64,000 bases of DNA, from the NCBI GenBank assembly GCA_932521025.1, contig OW051473.1, positions 10,478,001 to 10,542,000 on the forward strand. The letters run 5' to 3'. This DNA comes from Oscheius onirici (taxonomy: Eukaryota; Nematoda; Chromadorea; Rhabditida; Rhabditidae). Of the stretch, positions 37,101 through 47,181 are shown one piece after another. The notes beneath the pieces are model-generated. The model was given only the letters and a program-made list of their open reading frames with translations. It was not told the DNA's origin and made no database searches. Each line of letters begins with the position of its first letter. The first letter of the stretch is position 1. The position numbers were made by a program, and so were the translations under genes.

Positions 37101-39352
37101 AAACCACGAAAATAACTAACTAGTAGGCATTTAACAGCACAATTGCAAAAACTGACCGGGTCACATGAAAAATCCGTTATTAGATGTCAAAAGATGCTAG
37201 CCGTTAATATGCAAATAGCGATGTCCTTTAAGTACATGTACGCAACAGTTGTCTACAGTAGGTAAATATAGAATCAATATTGGATATGTTAAGAAAATGT
37301 TGTTCACCTAATTTTCTACGCGAAACAAGGTTAAAAAAGGAAATTCTACACGAAAATTGGTTATTTTGCATTTTGGAACGGCGTCTAAGTACAAGGGAAA
37401 GCGAGTAGGAACGGTCTATCGATTGCCCCCGTACAGATACGAAAAACTGGCACTGCTGTGTGCGCCAATTGGTCTTTTGCTTTATTATCGCAGCTCTGGA
37501 CTGTTTTTCTAGCTTTTATGAACGGGGGAGTAGTTTCTGAGACTGTTTCAATGTTTTGTGAAATCATTGTAAGTAATAGCTGAAAGCCAGAAAAGAGGGC
37601 ATTTTCAGGCGTGTCGGAAAAGAAATGCAATTTTAGAGATGGAACCTCTACGCTGATTGACTCAATTTAACTGTTTTTTTGGCCGCAAAAACTAGAGTAG
37701 CAGAAGTGTCCGCTAGTTTCTCAAGCTTCTCCGCTCACTAATCTTTCTGGGTGATGAGCCACAATCCATTGAGCTGTATATAAACTACGGATTGCCGAAT
37801 TAGTTTTGACGGGTGGCGCGGAGGGTCGATACATTCTCCGAGAATGCAACTTGTTTTTGAAAGGGCCACAATGCGGTGCTGCGCACACATGACTTTCTGC
37901 GCCTCAAGGTTCGACGCCAGCAGTCACAAGAAGGCATTTGAAAAAGGAAAGCGCACATCGTTGCCTAGAAATATTGAGCAGTGTGCCTAAAAGGAAAGTT
38001 AATGTTTTCAGCGGATAAATGACAAGCTTAGAAAGTTTACTGATCGAAAACAATGGTAATTCCATAATTCAGTCGTGATTATTTGAAGAGCGATTGGGAC
38101 TGTGATGGCAAAAATTCTCAATATAAACAAACGTGGCAGATCATATGGCTCGACATGGACTGGTTCGACTAATTTCAAGGCGTCGATGAACTTGTTGCGT
38201 GCATTGTAATCTAGAGGGAGACGAGAATATTTCAATTACAACCTTAAAATTGGCTCCTAGGACGTTTAGCATAGCGCGCCATCTGGACCACCCAGATGGG
38301 ATAAAAAAAGTGGAAGTGGCGACACACTGATGCTTTAGACGACGCGAATCAATGCGAAAGCCTTTGGAAGAACATCGCCGTGAACTAACTTACGAAAAAA
38401 AGTAAAGATCATGGTTTACTTTCGTGCGTTAAAACGATATTGGCACATTTCCGCGGCAAGCCTTTTTATGTCAGCTGCTATTTTTCTTTTGGGCAATTTC
38501 CGAAGAGCTGCGCTCAAATGCTCATCGCTAAAAGTTATTCGCAGCTTTGTTCTTTTTAACTTTAACTCCCTACCTCAAAAAGGCAGATATATTCTAACTT
38601 ACTTCGGTCATTTTTTAGTGAGCTTGTTCTTTGCTCGTTTGCTCCGAAACATCTTCCCCATGATGCTCATTGTCTTCTCAAGCTTGGCCAGTGCTTCGTA
38701 TGAATTCGTTAATCGCTGAGCTGAGGGAATTTCTTTTTTTGCAAAGGATCATAAACGATCGTTATTTTTGAAATTGACGAAGATTTTGCCAAACATACTG
38801 TAGCTAGGGTTACTGCAATGACGCTTTCAATAGCCAATAGATAACATCCACATTAAACGTCAGTAATGTGCAGTATATTCATCCATTAGACTGGCCTTAC
38901 GTCCGTTCGTCCCCTCGTCAATGAACTCGAATCCACTTTCTTTCCGAACACTTTTTGCTTAACAAGACCGCTGCTCCGAAATCCATCCCTGGGGCGATGC
39001 AAATTAAAAGAACAACTCTTTCAAGACGGAGACTAGAGCATTGGGCGACTACCCGGCTTTCCGGACGTCTTGTGCGTCATTTAATTAGAATTTCTGACGC
39101 GAGTAAGCATCCGTGTTGGGAATTCGCGTGAGTCTTCCCAATGAGAGATATGCCAAAAAAAAATCTAAGCTGTTTTTGGTTACGTTAAAGTGAATGCTCA
39201 GCAAGTAATCTACATACATCTGTTACCTGAAAAGCTGGTAATGCTGGTGCCGACTGTATTTCTGGCGGATCTGAAGTTGATGAGCGGAATCGACTCGGTG
39301 ATAAACTTCGAAGACTTCCAAAACGGAAACGACTAATCGTGTCCGTCAGCAT
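28191..39352 (-). CDS. OXR1/NCOA7-like oxidation-resistance protein (LysM, GRAM-like, TLDc)
   Basis: First exon 39227-39352 (MLTDTISRFRFGSLRSLS...PAFQ, 42 codons) joins in phase 0 to a LysM exon at 36950-37054 (MEYTVNGSDTLERIAAQH, then FPGQKIVVPVP). Next comes the OXR1-type GRAM segment (about 36330-36470: VSGTLLVTPNCLMFDPDVTH), acidic and Ser-rich linkers, and the mid-region LPYYMAVRLTRKRK, FAVPRNKADNIYHFLLQWSP and GFIILD, all recognisable in vertebrate OXR1. The C-terminal TLDc domain (28191-28771) carries YPWVNIYNSEKHGFSLATLY, VLLIIRDTKERVFGAVVS, YNWTGENQFFVNSSKDSLS, GGGHYGLWLD and DLNHGRSQKCDTFDNEPL. TLDc proteins protect against oxidative stress and bind V-ATPase. The model spans 11 kb with large introns; at least two internal alternative first exons feed the same TLDc-side exon. 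Exon borders in 33.9-36.9 kb are approximate. Confidence 0.88.
29775..29994 (-). CDS. Alternative first exon of the OXR1-like gene (short TLDc isoform)
   Basis: ATG at 29994 opens MLSGLFNKVQTSTTSL and runs to HEIDIFR with a GTTCGT donor in phase 1. It joins GDEKSAPLFGSSLLNREW at 29531, the same exon and phase used by the upstream LysM-bearing exons and by the exon at 30458-31087. It would yield a protein consisting essentially of the TLDc module, as in short OXR1 and NCOA7 isoforms. It could instead be an internal exon, but I see no good acceptor directly upstream. Confidence 0.65.
30282..30323. repeat. Two tandem copies of a 21-bp unit
   Basis: AGCATGTGTAATATTTTAGTA at 30282-30302 is followed by a copy with one difference at 30303-30323. 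It lies between the two alternative first exons of the OXR1-like gene. Confidence 0.8.
30458..31087 (-). CDS. Alternative first exon of the OXR1-like gene (MGTVAST isoform)
   Basis: A 630-bp open exon starting at ATG 31087 with MGTVASTEHAAPIAKGRP, a classical N-myristoylation context (Gly2, Ser6), followed by a Ser/Arg/Pro-rich disordered region (RPRSSTLKSP, SSSRAGSNGSHSPTSSSDSG) and a basic Gln-rich end (RLQKKKQLMQRQRSQSLYP). It ends FIIPG with a GTAAGT donor in phase 1, which joins exactly to the TLDc-side exon (GDEKSAPLFG). It has no domain that I recognise. Large open exon, good donor and matching phase support a separate promoter; myristoylation is inference. Confidence 0.75.
31088..33685. 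other. Long intron/internal promoter region of the OXR1-like gene
   Basis: 2.6 kb between the MGTVAST exon and the exon DTASDDAEPL...ADESLTG (about 33686-33790). For the long isoform this is intron; for the MGTVAST isoform it should hold the promoter. Short frames on both strands show no motif. Confidence 0.5.
37055..39226. other. Long first intron of the OXR1-like gene
   Basis: 2.2 kb between the LysM exon and the proposed first exon at 39227-39352. The acceptor beside the LysM exon is excellent (ACAATTTTCAG directly before ATGG). No supported gene or repeat inside. Confidence 0.5.
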
Positions 39353-41181
39353 TCTGAGAAAGTACTGTCAAAACAGATTAAAACGAGGTGGAAGAAGACC
39401 AAACGTCAAGAGGACAGCATGAACCACAAAAGTTTTTGGTATGGAAATGCGTGAGAGGCTGCTGAGCCGTAGCACATGAGGAGAGTGCCATCACATGGAA
39501 TAAGACTGCCTTTTGTTGCACTGGTCTTCGCTCCGAATGCGTTCGGCGCTACTGGCAAAATTCGCTTTGGAATGGAGAGCCGAGTTCGAAATCCACACTG
39601 GGAACAAAAAGGGTTGGCCATGAAAGAAATAGATTTTTTCCAGACAAGAGCTCCAAAAAAAAGTTTTGAGTAATAGAGTGACAGTGAATGAGCCAAGATT
39701 GAGATCTTCAAGTGTTCTCTCCGGGGAAGCCCTGAGCGACATGTTGTCTGGCCCAGAAAGTGGTTGTCTTGAAAAGAATTACTGACTTCGTAAAACAAAA
39801 GATTCTGCCTCGTGTTCAGATTTATCAAAAATCACGGTGGTCCTGAAAAAAGGGATATCCCCTGTCAGCAATGTAATACGAGAGGTAGTTTGGTCTTTCC
39901 TATGAAATCTGAGAGAGTGAGCAGATGCAATCGCCCTCATTGAGCATTGGTGAATCTCTCTTTTCTGGAAGGATGAGAGGGAGAATGAGAAAAGTCAAAT
40001 TCATCAAAGGAATCGGGACGCCCGAGGGCGACTTGTGGGAGAATGGGATCTGAGAAAATCACAGGAAAAGCCAAGCACCACCTGAATGGGCACTGATGAT
40101 AGCACATGGCCTTGATTGTGTATGTGTGTAGGGGTCCTGCAGACTAATTAGCCTTATCTCCTAGGTTTCCAGAAGCGCAGTCAAGTGTTCAAAGAAGCGG
40201 CTGCGTGTCATCACAAGTGGGAAATGAAGCTCATATTCGAGGATTTATTCACGATCCAAGCTTGCTATATTCCCGACAAAATAAGTCATCAAGATGATCT
40301 GTGTTGAACGCTTGTCAAACTGTACTGAGGAAGTGAACATGGCAGAGGCGTAGACTGATACCCTCAAAAAGCCGCATCAAAACACTTACAACCCAAAACA
40401 AGCAGCGTCCAAAAAAGGAAGCCTTCAAAACAAGACGTTTAAACGAGAATATTTAGCAAAATCTGCGGCTTGTTCCTAATCCCACACGTCAGGCCAAGAA
40501 TAGATCCGGATTGAGCTTCTCCCTTGACGTCCAAATGGGAACTCGTACACGAAAAATGCAATATAAGGAGATTTCTATAGCAGAGTTGCAGCTCGGTCAA
40601 CAGTTTCAAATGTCAATTGGTTTTGTATTACCCGTAAAAAACTAACGGTCTCTCCATAGAAGTGCCCTCGGATGAGTTTGGACATCACATCTGCGCTTGG
40701 ATCATGCTCGTGGCTAAAAAAAATCAATGAGACAGTGCTTATTTGTTACAAAGCGCGAAGACGATCAAAACTGTTTTGTGGGAGATAAGCCGAACGCGGT
40801 CATTGAAAAGTACAGAGCAAACACAATCGCCGAAGAAGATGCAAAAAAGACACGTGTCATCGAAAACCAGTTATGAAAACTCAAAACATTGTACTTAAAA
40901 TTTATTTTTCAGCTTCAGGAAGGTCAATACACCGCCAGGGGTTCCAGATTGCTGGCGATTTTCGCGCCAATTTCCCTCCTAATCTGTTTGCCCACCTCAC
41001 AAAGATCATAAATCCACATGGGAGTTATTGATAGTGTGGCCGAAAAGTGCTCTGTCCTGTGCTTCTTTTTAATAGACAAACATAGCGGTGTTCGTGAGTT
41101 TGTTTGGAGTGTTGGCGCCTCAAGTGAAACTGGACACCTGGAAGACCATCCTTCGGTCAGTTGCCGCCAAGACAGTCAAGG
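39353..41181. other. Divergent intergenic region with one exon-like segment
   Basis: Separates the OXR1-like gene (minus) from the CBM14/LDLa gene (plus). The one structure of note is at about 40650-40717 on the minus strand: an acceptor TTTTTTTTAG, a 65-70 bp open segment containing MSKLIRGHFYGET, and a GTTAGT donor in phase 0. It could be an alternative first exon for the LysM exon. Otherwise only short unrelated frames. Confidence 0.4.
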
Positions 41182-42708
41182 ATGACCGTAGTGCTAATAT
41201 CATTTGTTCAATTAAGTTCTATTTTGGTTGCCGCTCATCGTTTCGGTTCTCCATCATTTCCTCAAATGGTCCGTAATGCTTTTTTGCTGAATTTTCAAAT
41301 TCAGAGGACTCTTCCTTCTATAGCTCCGTCTGCATCATCAGGTATCGCCAGAACCGATTCTCTCTTTGACTATACCGGCAGAGTATGCATTTTTTTTACT
41401 TTTTTTTAGAAATTCAGATTTAGGAAGACCCAGACTATCCGGAGGAACCTACGTTTAAAGTAGTTCAGCCAGATTTTGGAATTCCACGAATTTCCATGCC
41501 CTACATTCCTCCTCCTCGCACGGCTCCCTCAATACCTCAGCCGAGTCTTCCCGTTGCTCCTCCGCGCGTTCCAGTTGCTCCAATAGTTCCAGTGGAACCC
41601 GTTCCCGAAATTCCTGAAATTCCCGAGGATTACCAGCCAGTACCAGAAGTTGCCCCCACTAATGGTAAACCCGCCGAAAAGAGTACATCGTATGAAATTA
41701 ACTATTGCGACAAAGTGGGAATGTTAAACGGCTAAAATCAAAAAGATTTAGGTCGAATTTTCCGATAACACATTAGCATCATACGGTCTAGAACGATTGG
41801 ATTACTTTATTTGGAACACAACGTGCTCCGACATATTTTTCCAATGCTCCATCGGAGAAACATTCTTACTGAAGTGCACTTCTCCTGACCAAGCTTTTGA
41901 TCGTAACACCGGCAACTGCAATTTCCGAAACGCTGTGAAAGTTTGTCCAGACTACGATCACGTTATGCACTGCTGTAAGACAAATATGTATTGCTTACCA
42001 TTTTTCTAGCAATCAAAGAAACATGCACTGAGCAAGAATATGCATGTTGCTCTCTTCCGCAGCAATGCTTGCCACTATCTAAACGTTGTGATGGACACGC
42101 TGACTGCTCCGACGGTGACGATGAGAACAATTGTCGTGAGTTTTTCATTTTACGTTTGTCCCAAAGTTATATAGCATCGTGCGCCAAGGACGAATATGCC
42201 TGTGTTAAAAGTGGAGCATGTATCACAGCGGAAAAGAGGTAAATTTTTACTGGATCCATGCCATATTTTTGTTAAGATGTGACGGCGTTGCCGACGACTG
42301 TGGCGATGGTAGTAACACGGATGAAATTGGATGCAGCAGAAACTCAAGTTGGTAGTTCCCCACATAACTGATCGAGCAAATTTTAGCGTGTGTCGGTAAA
42401 TTCATGTGTGGCGATTCGCGGGAAGGACTTTCCTGCATTGACTGGGAGAGGCACTGCGATGGAACGAAAGATTGTTTCATGGGAGAAGATGAGTTAAACT
42501 GCCGTAAGTTCAAAAACCTGAGGACTTAACTAATTTTCTAGGAACTCAATCCGAAACTGGAAAATACCTTCTCTGTGAAAACCAAAAGCAGTCAGTACAA
42601 AAGCAGCAGTGGTGCGATGGACATAGTAACAATTTACATTTTTTTAAATAAATATATTCTTTTGCAGGTGATTGTGCTGACGGTTCTGATGAGAAGTATT
42701 GCTATTAA
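41182..42708 (+). CDS. Secreted peritrophin-A (CBM14) protein with four LDLa repeats
   Basis: Starts [20 protein letters not shown], a signal peptide. A Pro-rich region (about 41470-41660, [18 protein letters not shown] and [14 protein letters not shown]) precedes a chitin-binding type-2 domain with [39 protein letters not shown] and KVCPDY. Four LDL-receptor class A repeats follow: [53 protein letters not shown] and [18 protein letters not shown], with the Ca-binding DGxxDCxDGxDE acidic pattern. It ends two residues later at TAA 42706. CBM14 plus LDLa resembles the N-terminal half of chitin deacetylases, but no deacetylase domain follows. Role probably in chitin-containing matrix; inferred. 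Its last exon overlaps antisense the 3' end of the second TMEM53-like gene. Confidence 0.82.
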
Positions 42709-43526
42709 CACATTTTTTTCTATATATTTATTCATATTAATTAAAAGATGTTGCCATTCAAATTTTTGCCTTCTGGCACTCAAAGAGCCGTCAAAATACT
42801 CTCTCAAAGTTCCAAAGCCCAATTCTACGGGACAGCTGAAACTTAGAAAATAGTCGAAGACTCAACTGAACCTGTCAAAGAGAATTCCCTTTGTTTTCTC
42901 CAACACCTTCAACTCTGGGAAATTGATGTCGATTGAGCACAATGTCCAGACACCGTTCATGCTGAACAGGTTAAATGCGACTTCAGATTTTTCAAGTATT
43001 GCAGACAAATGCTTTCGTATTCCGTCATCCTTTCTTCTTGACTGCATAATGGTATATTTCATGCTATTTTGTTTCTTTACCTTTAACAACATGGATTCAT
43101 TTTCGACATACTCTGCATTAAAAACCAACGTATTGTATCTGAACGATGGAGTTTTAATTGCAAAAACGACTTTGTCAGCAGGTTCGGCCACCCAAGACGA
43201 AACTGATAGGATGGTCTCGGTGCCAGGCAGTCGCTTTTTAGACGCACAAACTTTGTACCTCAAAGGCAGTCTATAGCTAAACAAATGAAGTCGAAAAGCG
43301 TGGAAACTGTTTGCCTTTCTGTGCATTACTTTGCATTTCCAATAAGATATACCCACAGGTTAAATTTTCAAAAGTTGACACTTGTAAACTTTGCTTACCC
43401 TTTGCTCTGCCAAACTTTCGTATACTTTTGCATATGTTGAGGCTTGGCTCCTCCAAAGCCCAAGAGAACTATCACAATATCTGAGAATCCTTCTACTTCC
43501 GTGTAAATGCTGTCCAGCTGTGACAT
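42634..43526 (-). pseudogene. Second TMEM53-like (DUF829) gene, C-terminally truncated
   Basis: Starts MSQLDSIYTEVEGFSD, then VIVLLGFGGAKPQHMQKYT, the DUF829 start also seen in the 20420-21465 gene. Later exons give NLFSMNGVWTLCSI, KVLEKTKGILFD and a final exon with ELGFGTLREYFDGS, corresponding to the middle of the intact relative. The C-terminal third is not found: the frame runs into the antisense of the last exon of the CBM14/LDLa gene and stops. The exon after WQSKG is unclear because no acceptor lies where the relative has one. It may be a pseudogene or a short functional protein with a novel tail. Confidence 0.6.
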
Positions 43527-44220
43527 TGTCTTAGAGTGGGAAGGTTGACGAAAAAGAAACGGTTCGACTAACTGTGGGAGTCTGACCGAATGATTATCCG
43601 AAAACTGTCTAGGACGTACAGGGTGGGCTCTTACAAAAAGTGTTACTGATAACTTGCTGCGAAGAGAAACGGGAAATGTATTCTAACACTACGAAACTGA
43701 GAAAATGTTCACAAATTTCTTGGATTTTTATGAAACAAGGATTGCACAGCCTTTAGCAGGGCTAAAGTTATCCAAGTATCACACACCTTCTCCGTATTCT
43801 CGGCTTAAACCACTTGCGATTTGGGAAGTACCAAAAGGAAAAGGAAAGTCTTCGCACTTCTCCCAGTACTGACTTGTCTGAACTTGTTACTGCTAGCTCC
43901 CAGTTGTAATCTGCGCACTTAGTTCCTCAAAATTTTAAATAAATCAATAATCACATACCTTAAAAACCCTACATTAGATCCGCCTTTATCACGATTTCTT
44001 TGTGCCAACTTTGAAACGAGTTTTCCTTATTCATTGAAAAAGTTTTTCTTACTCATTGGAAAGTAAGCATACTTTATTAATTACACATAAATATTCTTTA
44101 GATTGCGATGCGTTTCGTAGCTTCTGAACGATGTTCTCAGCTGATACGTATAAATTGCACTTTCAATTGTTTCCATAACACAAAATCTTAAAAATCTCGT
44201 TTTTTTGCAGTTAACTAATG
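43527..44220. other. Intergenic region, no supported gene
   Basis: Between the truncated TMEM53-like gene and the stop of the GH35 gene. A segment from about 43735 resembles the start of the 435-bp repeat (ACAAGG..., then GGGCTAAAGT) and may be an old copy, but the similarity fades. TTTATT near 44070 could be the GH35 polyadenylation signal. Confidence 0.4.
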
Positions 44221-46571
44221 TTACCCGTCGTGGCAGTCATGATTAGCTCCTTCCAGTTCAATTACCAAAATTGAGTTTGTTCCTTTTACCAAAATTGGTG
44301 CTGGCACATACAGTGTCATCTGAAGAACGTTTAACTTTGGCCAAATTGTAGATCACCTGAGGTCCCAACGAAGACCAGTATCTGCCAAGATTGTGTTGGT
44401 TAACTATGACGACGCCTTTACCCCAATCTGTTGTGTCAACAAAGGTGTCAGCAACTTCATCCACTTCCATCTCGCCAAAATATATACCATGATCTCCTGC
44501 AGGAGCGTTCTGAAATGAATTTCCAATATGTTGTTGGGATTGAGTTACCGGGTCAGGAACGTGGTTTGAAGCCGTTTGATACTTTGATATATCGAGAGGC
44601 AGCTCGACAGCGCATTGAATCCAGTTGGTCAGTTCTTTTCCATCAAGATAGACGTTTGATAAAATGCCCTATAAGCTGTTTTACGAAATACTATCACAGA
44701 CCTTGTAATCGTTGATAGTCTCATATGTTTGACGTCCCTGATTTTCTACCATGATGTACAACACTTTATCTTTGGGACATGTATTCAGCTTCAGGGATCG
44801 AACCGTTAAATTATCCAACCGATTCACGAATGTTCCCTTTAAAATATATTTTTCTATACTAAACTATTACCTGGTAAATTTTGTCCAAGTATACATAGCC
44901 AAAGTCTTTCAGATTGGGAATAGTCAGGTTCTTACCGCATTCAGAAACTTTCTGGAATTGATCGTAAATTTGAAAAATTCAAAGGTACCGTGTAGTACAT
45001 AACGTATCCGAGAGGATGATTAAGTTGTTCGAATGAAAGAGGCTGCTCTGACTGCACGCAAGTTTTTCCAAGGAAGGCACTTTCCAAGTTGTCCACGTGC
45101 TTCAGCCGAAGGGTGCCATACGCTCGTTTACTAAAAACGCAACAAAATTGTTTAACGTATTTAACTATCCAGCTAAAAGTATACCTGGAATTGGAAGGAA
45201 TTGAAATCGGTGCATTTGGCCAGTTCGGAATAGATTTAATCCAGTTGCGAATGGCTACGTAATTTCTCGTAACGTCTCCAGCTTCTGACATTGGAGCTCC
45301 ATAGTCGTAGGACGTTACACACGGCGCGTTCACTTCTGCCCCGTTCCAAAAGCCAAAATTGGTTCCGCCGTGAATCATGTAAAAGTTGATGTTAGCTCCC
45401 ATGTTGAACATGTCTAAATTTCATTTGTAGTTTTGAAAACCGACTGTACGTTTTGCAGAATCAACAATAGCCCTTCCAGACGGCAGATCCTGACTTTTCT
45501 GTCCCCACAGTAGCAGCCAACCGGGGTAGAACTCGGAATTGACAAGAGGACCTACAAAAATGTGTACAACAATTTCAAAAGCAGAACCTCTTCCCTGTGG
45601 AAGGTATTTTTTTTGAGCTTCGAAAGCGTTCTTGATACCCTGTTCGGAGGAGGTGCCAAAGTCAACAGTCGGGTACACGTCAGGAATTGCGCCACATTTC
45701 AAGTAGCCTTCAGAGCCGCCATCAGCTGAAAACTAGGTGTTTTCCTCTCCGGATCCACTAACTTGTGTAAAGTACTACGTTATTCCCAAGATGTTTCCTA
45801 GTCAGATCACGAAGCCACACTGTGTAGTTTCTGAAAGAAAGTACAACAAAATTACCAAATTACCTGTCACACGCATCGTAGCTACCGTACTCATTTTCAA
45901 TTTGAACCATAAGAACGGGACCGTTATTTTCTCTCAGCATTGGCTTCACCATTGGAAGAAGTATGTTGAACCATTTATCAACTTCTTGAGTAAACCTGTA
46001 GGTATATTTAGGCTTTTTTTCAAGTTACTGTAACCTCGAATCACTAGAACGTTGCTTCATGTCTCCTTTGTTCAACAACCACCAGGGAAGACCTCCATTT
46101 TCCCATTCGCCACAAATATATGGGCCGACTCGAAGCAGCGTATACAAGCCCTATAAACCGTTTAGAAAAGATATCATAACATACGAGACTGTGAGCAAGT
46201 CGACTGAATTCAGTAAAGTTGTGTTGTCTTTCGAACTTGTAACTGAACACTTTAGTTATATTCGCAATGGAAAGAACATACTTTCCTTCCTCCAGCTCGT
46301 GAAAGTTCCAAGGAATGTAGTACTGGATGGCATTAAATCCGAGAGCCCTGACTTTTTTCAGTCGGTCCATCCATTGACTGGGATGAATTCGAAAGTAATG
46401 AATTGAGCCAGAGATGTATTGGAAAGGCCTTCCATCCAGAGTGAACCGGTTGTTGTCATAGTCGACAGCGAAGGAAGGTTTAAAAAATAATGTTCAATGG
46501 GGAAAAGTAACTTACTGAGCAGCAAATGTTGTCGGAAAGAGTACTAACGGGAAGAGTACTAGAAGACGCAT
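44221..46571 (-). CDS. Beta-galactosidase, glycoside hydrolase family 35
   Basis: Exon 1 encodes a signal peptide, [21 protein letters not shown]35 landmarks in order: [87 protein letters not shown] (acid/base Glu), [17 protein letters not shown] (nucleophile Glu), [20 protein letters not shown] and [15 protein letters not shown]-terminal beta domains follow with [15 protein letters not shown], then after a short intron [20 protein letters not shown] and the stop at 44221-44223. Family enzymes remove terminal beta-galactose, usually in lysosomes. Both catalytic residues are present and the frame is intact, so it should be active. About fifteen short exons. Confidence 0.93.
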
Positions 46572-47181
46572 GGGGTCTAGTTCTCGAGCTTATCAGTCTA
46601 GGTCAATATCTATTTGTCTAATACGATACAATAAGAAGGTAAACGAAGGCACTGGATCTTGGGAGGCAGGCCGCCAATTGTTTACAACTCTGTCCCGCCA
46701 TCAATCAGTCGAAAAAACGCTTTGATGGCTCAGTGAGAAACAAGTACGTTTGTGGCTCATGGAATAGCTTCTGTTATCATTTGCATCTGGGTCAGCTGTA
46801 ATCTACTGAACCTGATTCGTACAAATATTGTTTTGCTGTAAAATATCTAGTTTACATCAAAATAAAGTAGCAGTATGCGAAGAATTAGACAAAGTTCGGC
46901 TGAATCAGCTGAAATACTTAAATTAAAACTGGACAAAATACCATCTGAACTGAACGCATTGTCAGATCTGTGAACCTGACAGAGTTTCAGAAAGGCTCTT
47001 TTACCTCCGCGAATATTTGCAACCAGTTATCCGTATTTTAGCCCCTAGCACAGAAAATAGTGTCATGGTTTGAACAAAACAACTAATTGAGATCCAAATA
47101 TTTACTGTAACTTATATTGATGCACAGACGAGTAAAATTAGGTTACTGCTTACAATCAAATGAGACAAAGTCTTTTTACAC
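46572..47181. other. Intergenic region, no supported gene
   Basis: Between the ATG of the GH35 gene and the stop of the Gly/Pro/Met-rich gene, both minus strand. It should contain the GH35 promoter. AT-rich, no open frame or repeat of note. Confidence 0.5.

Noticed and set aside
43735..43940. Possible third, old copy of the 435-bp repeat (ACAAGG start, GGGCTAAAGT shared)
   Set aside because: Only about 35 bp at the start align well; later matches are short and scattered. Needs an alignment to decide.
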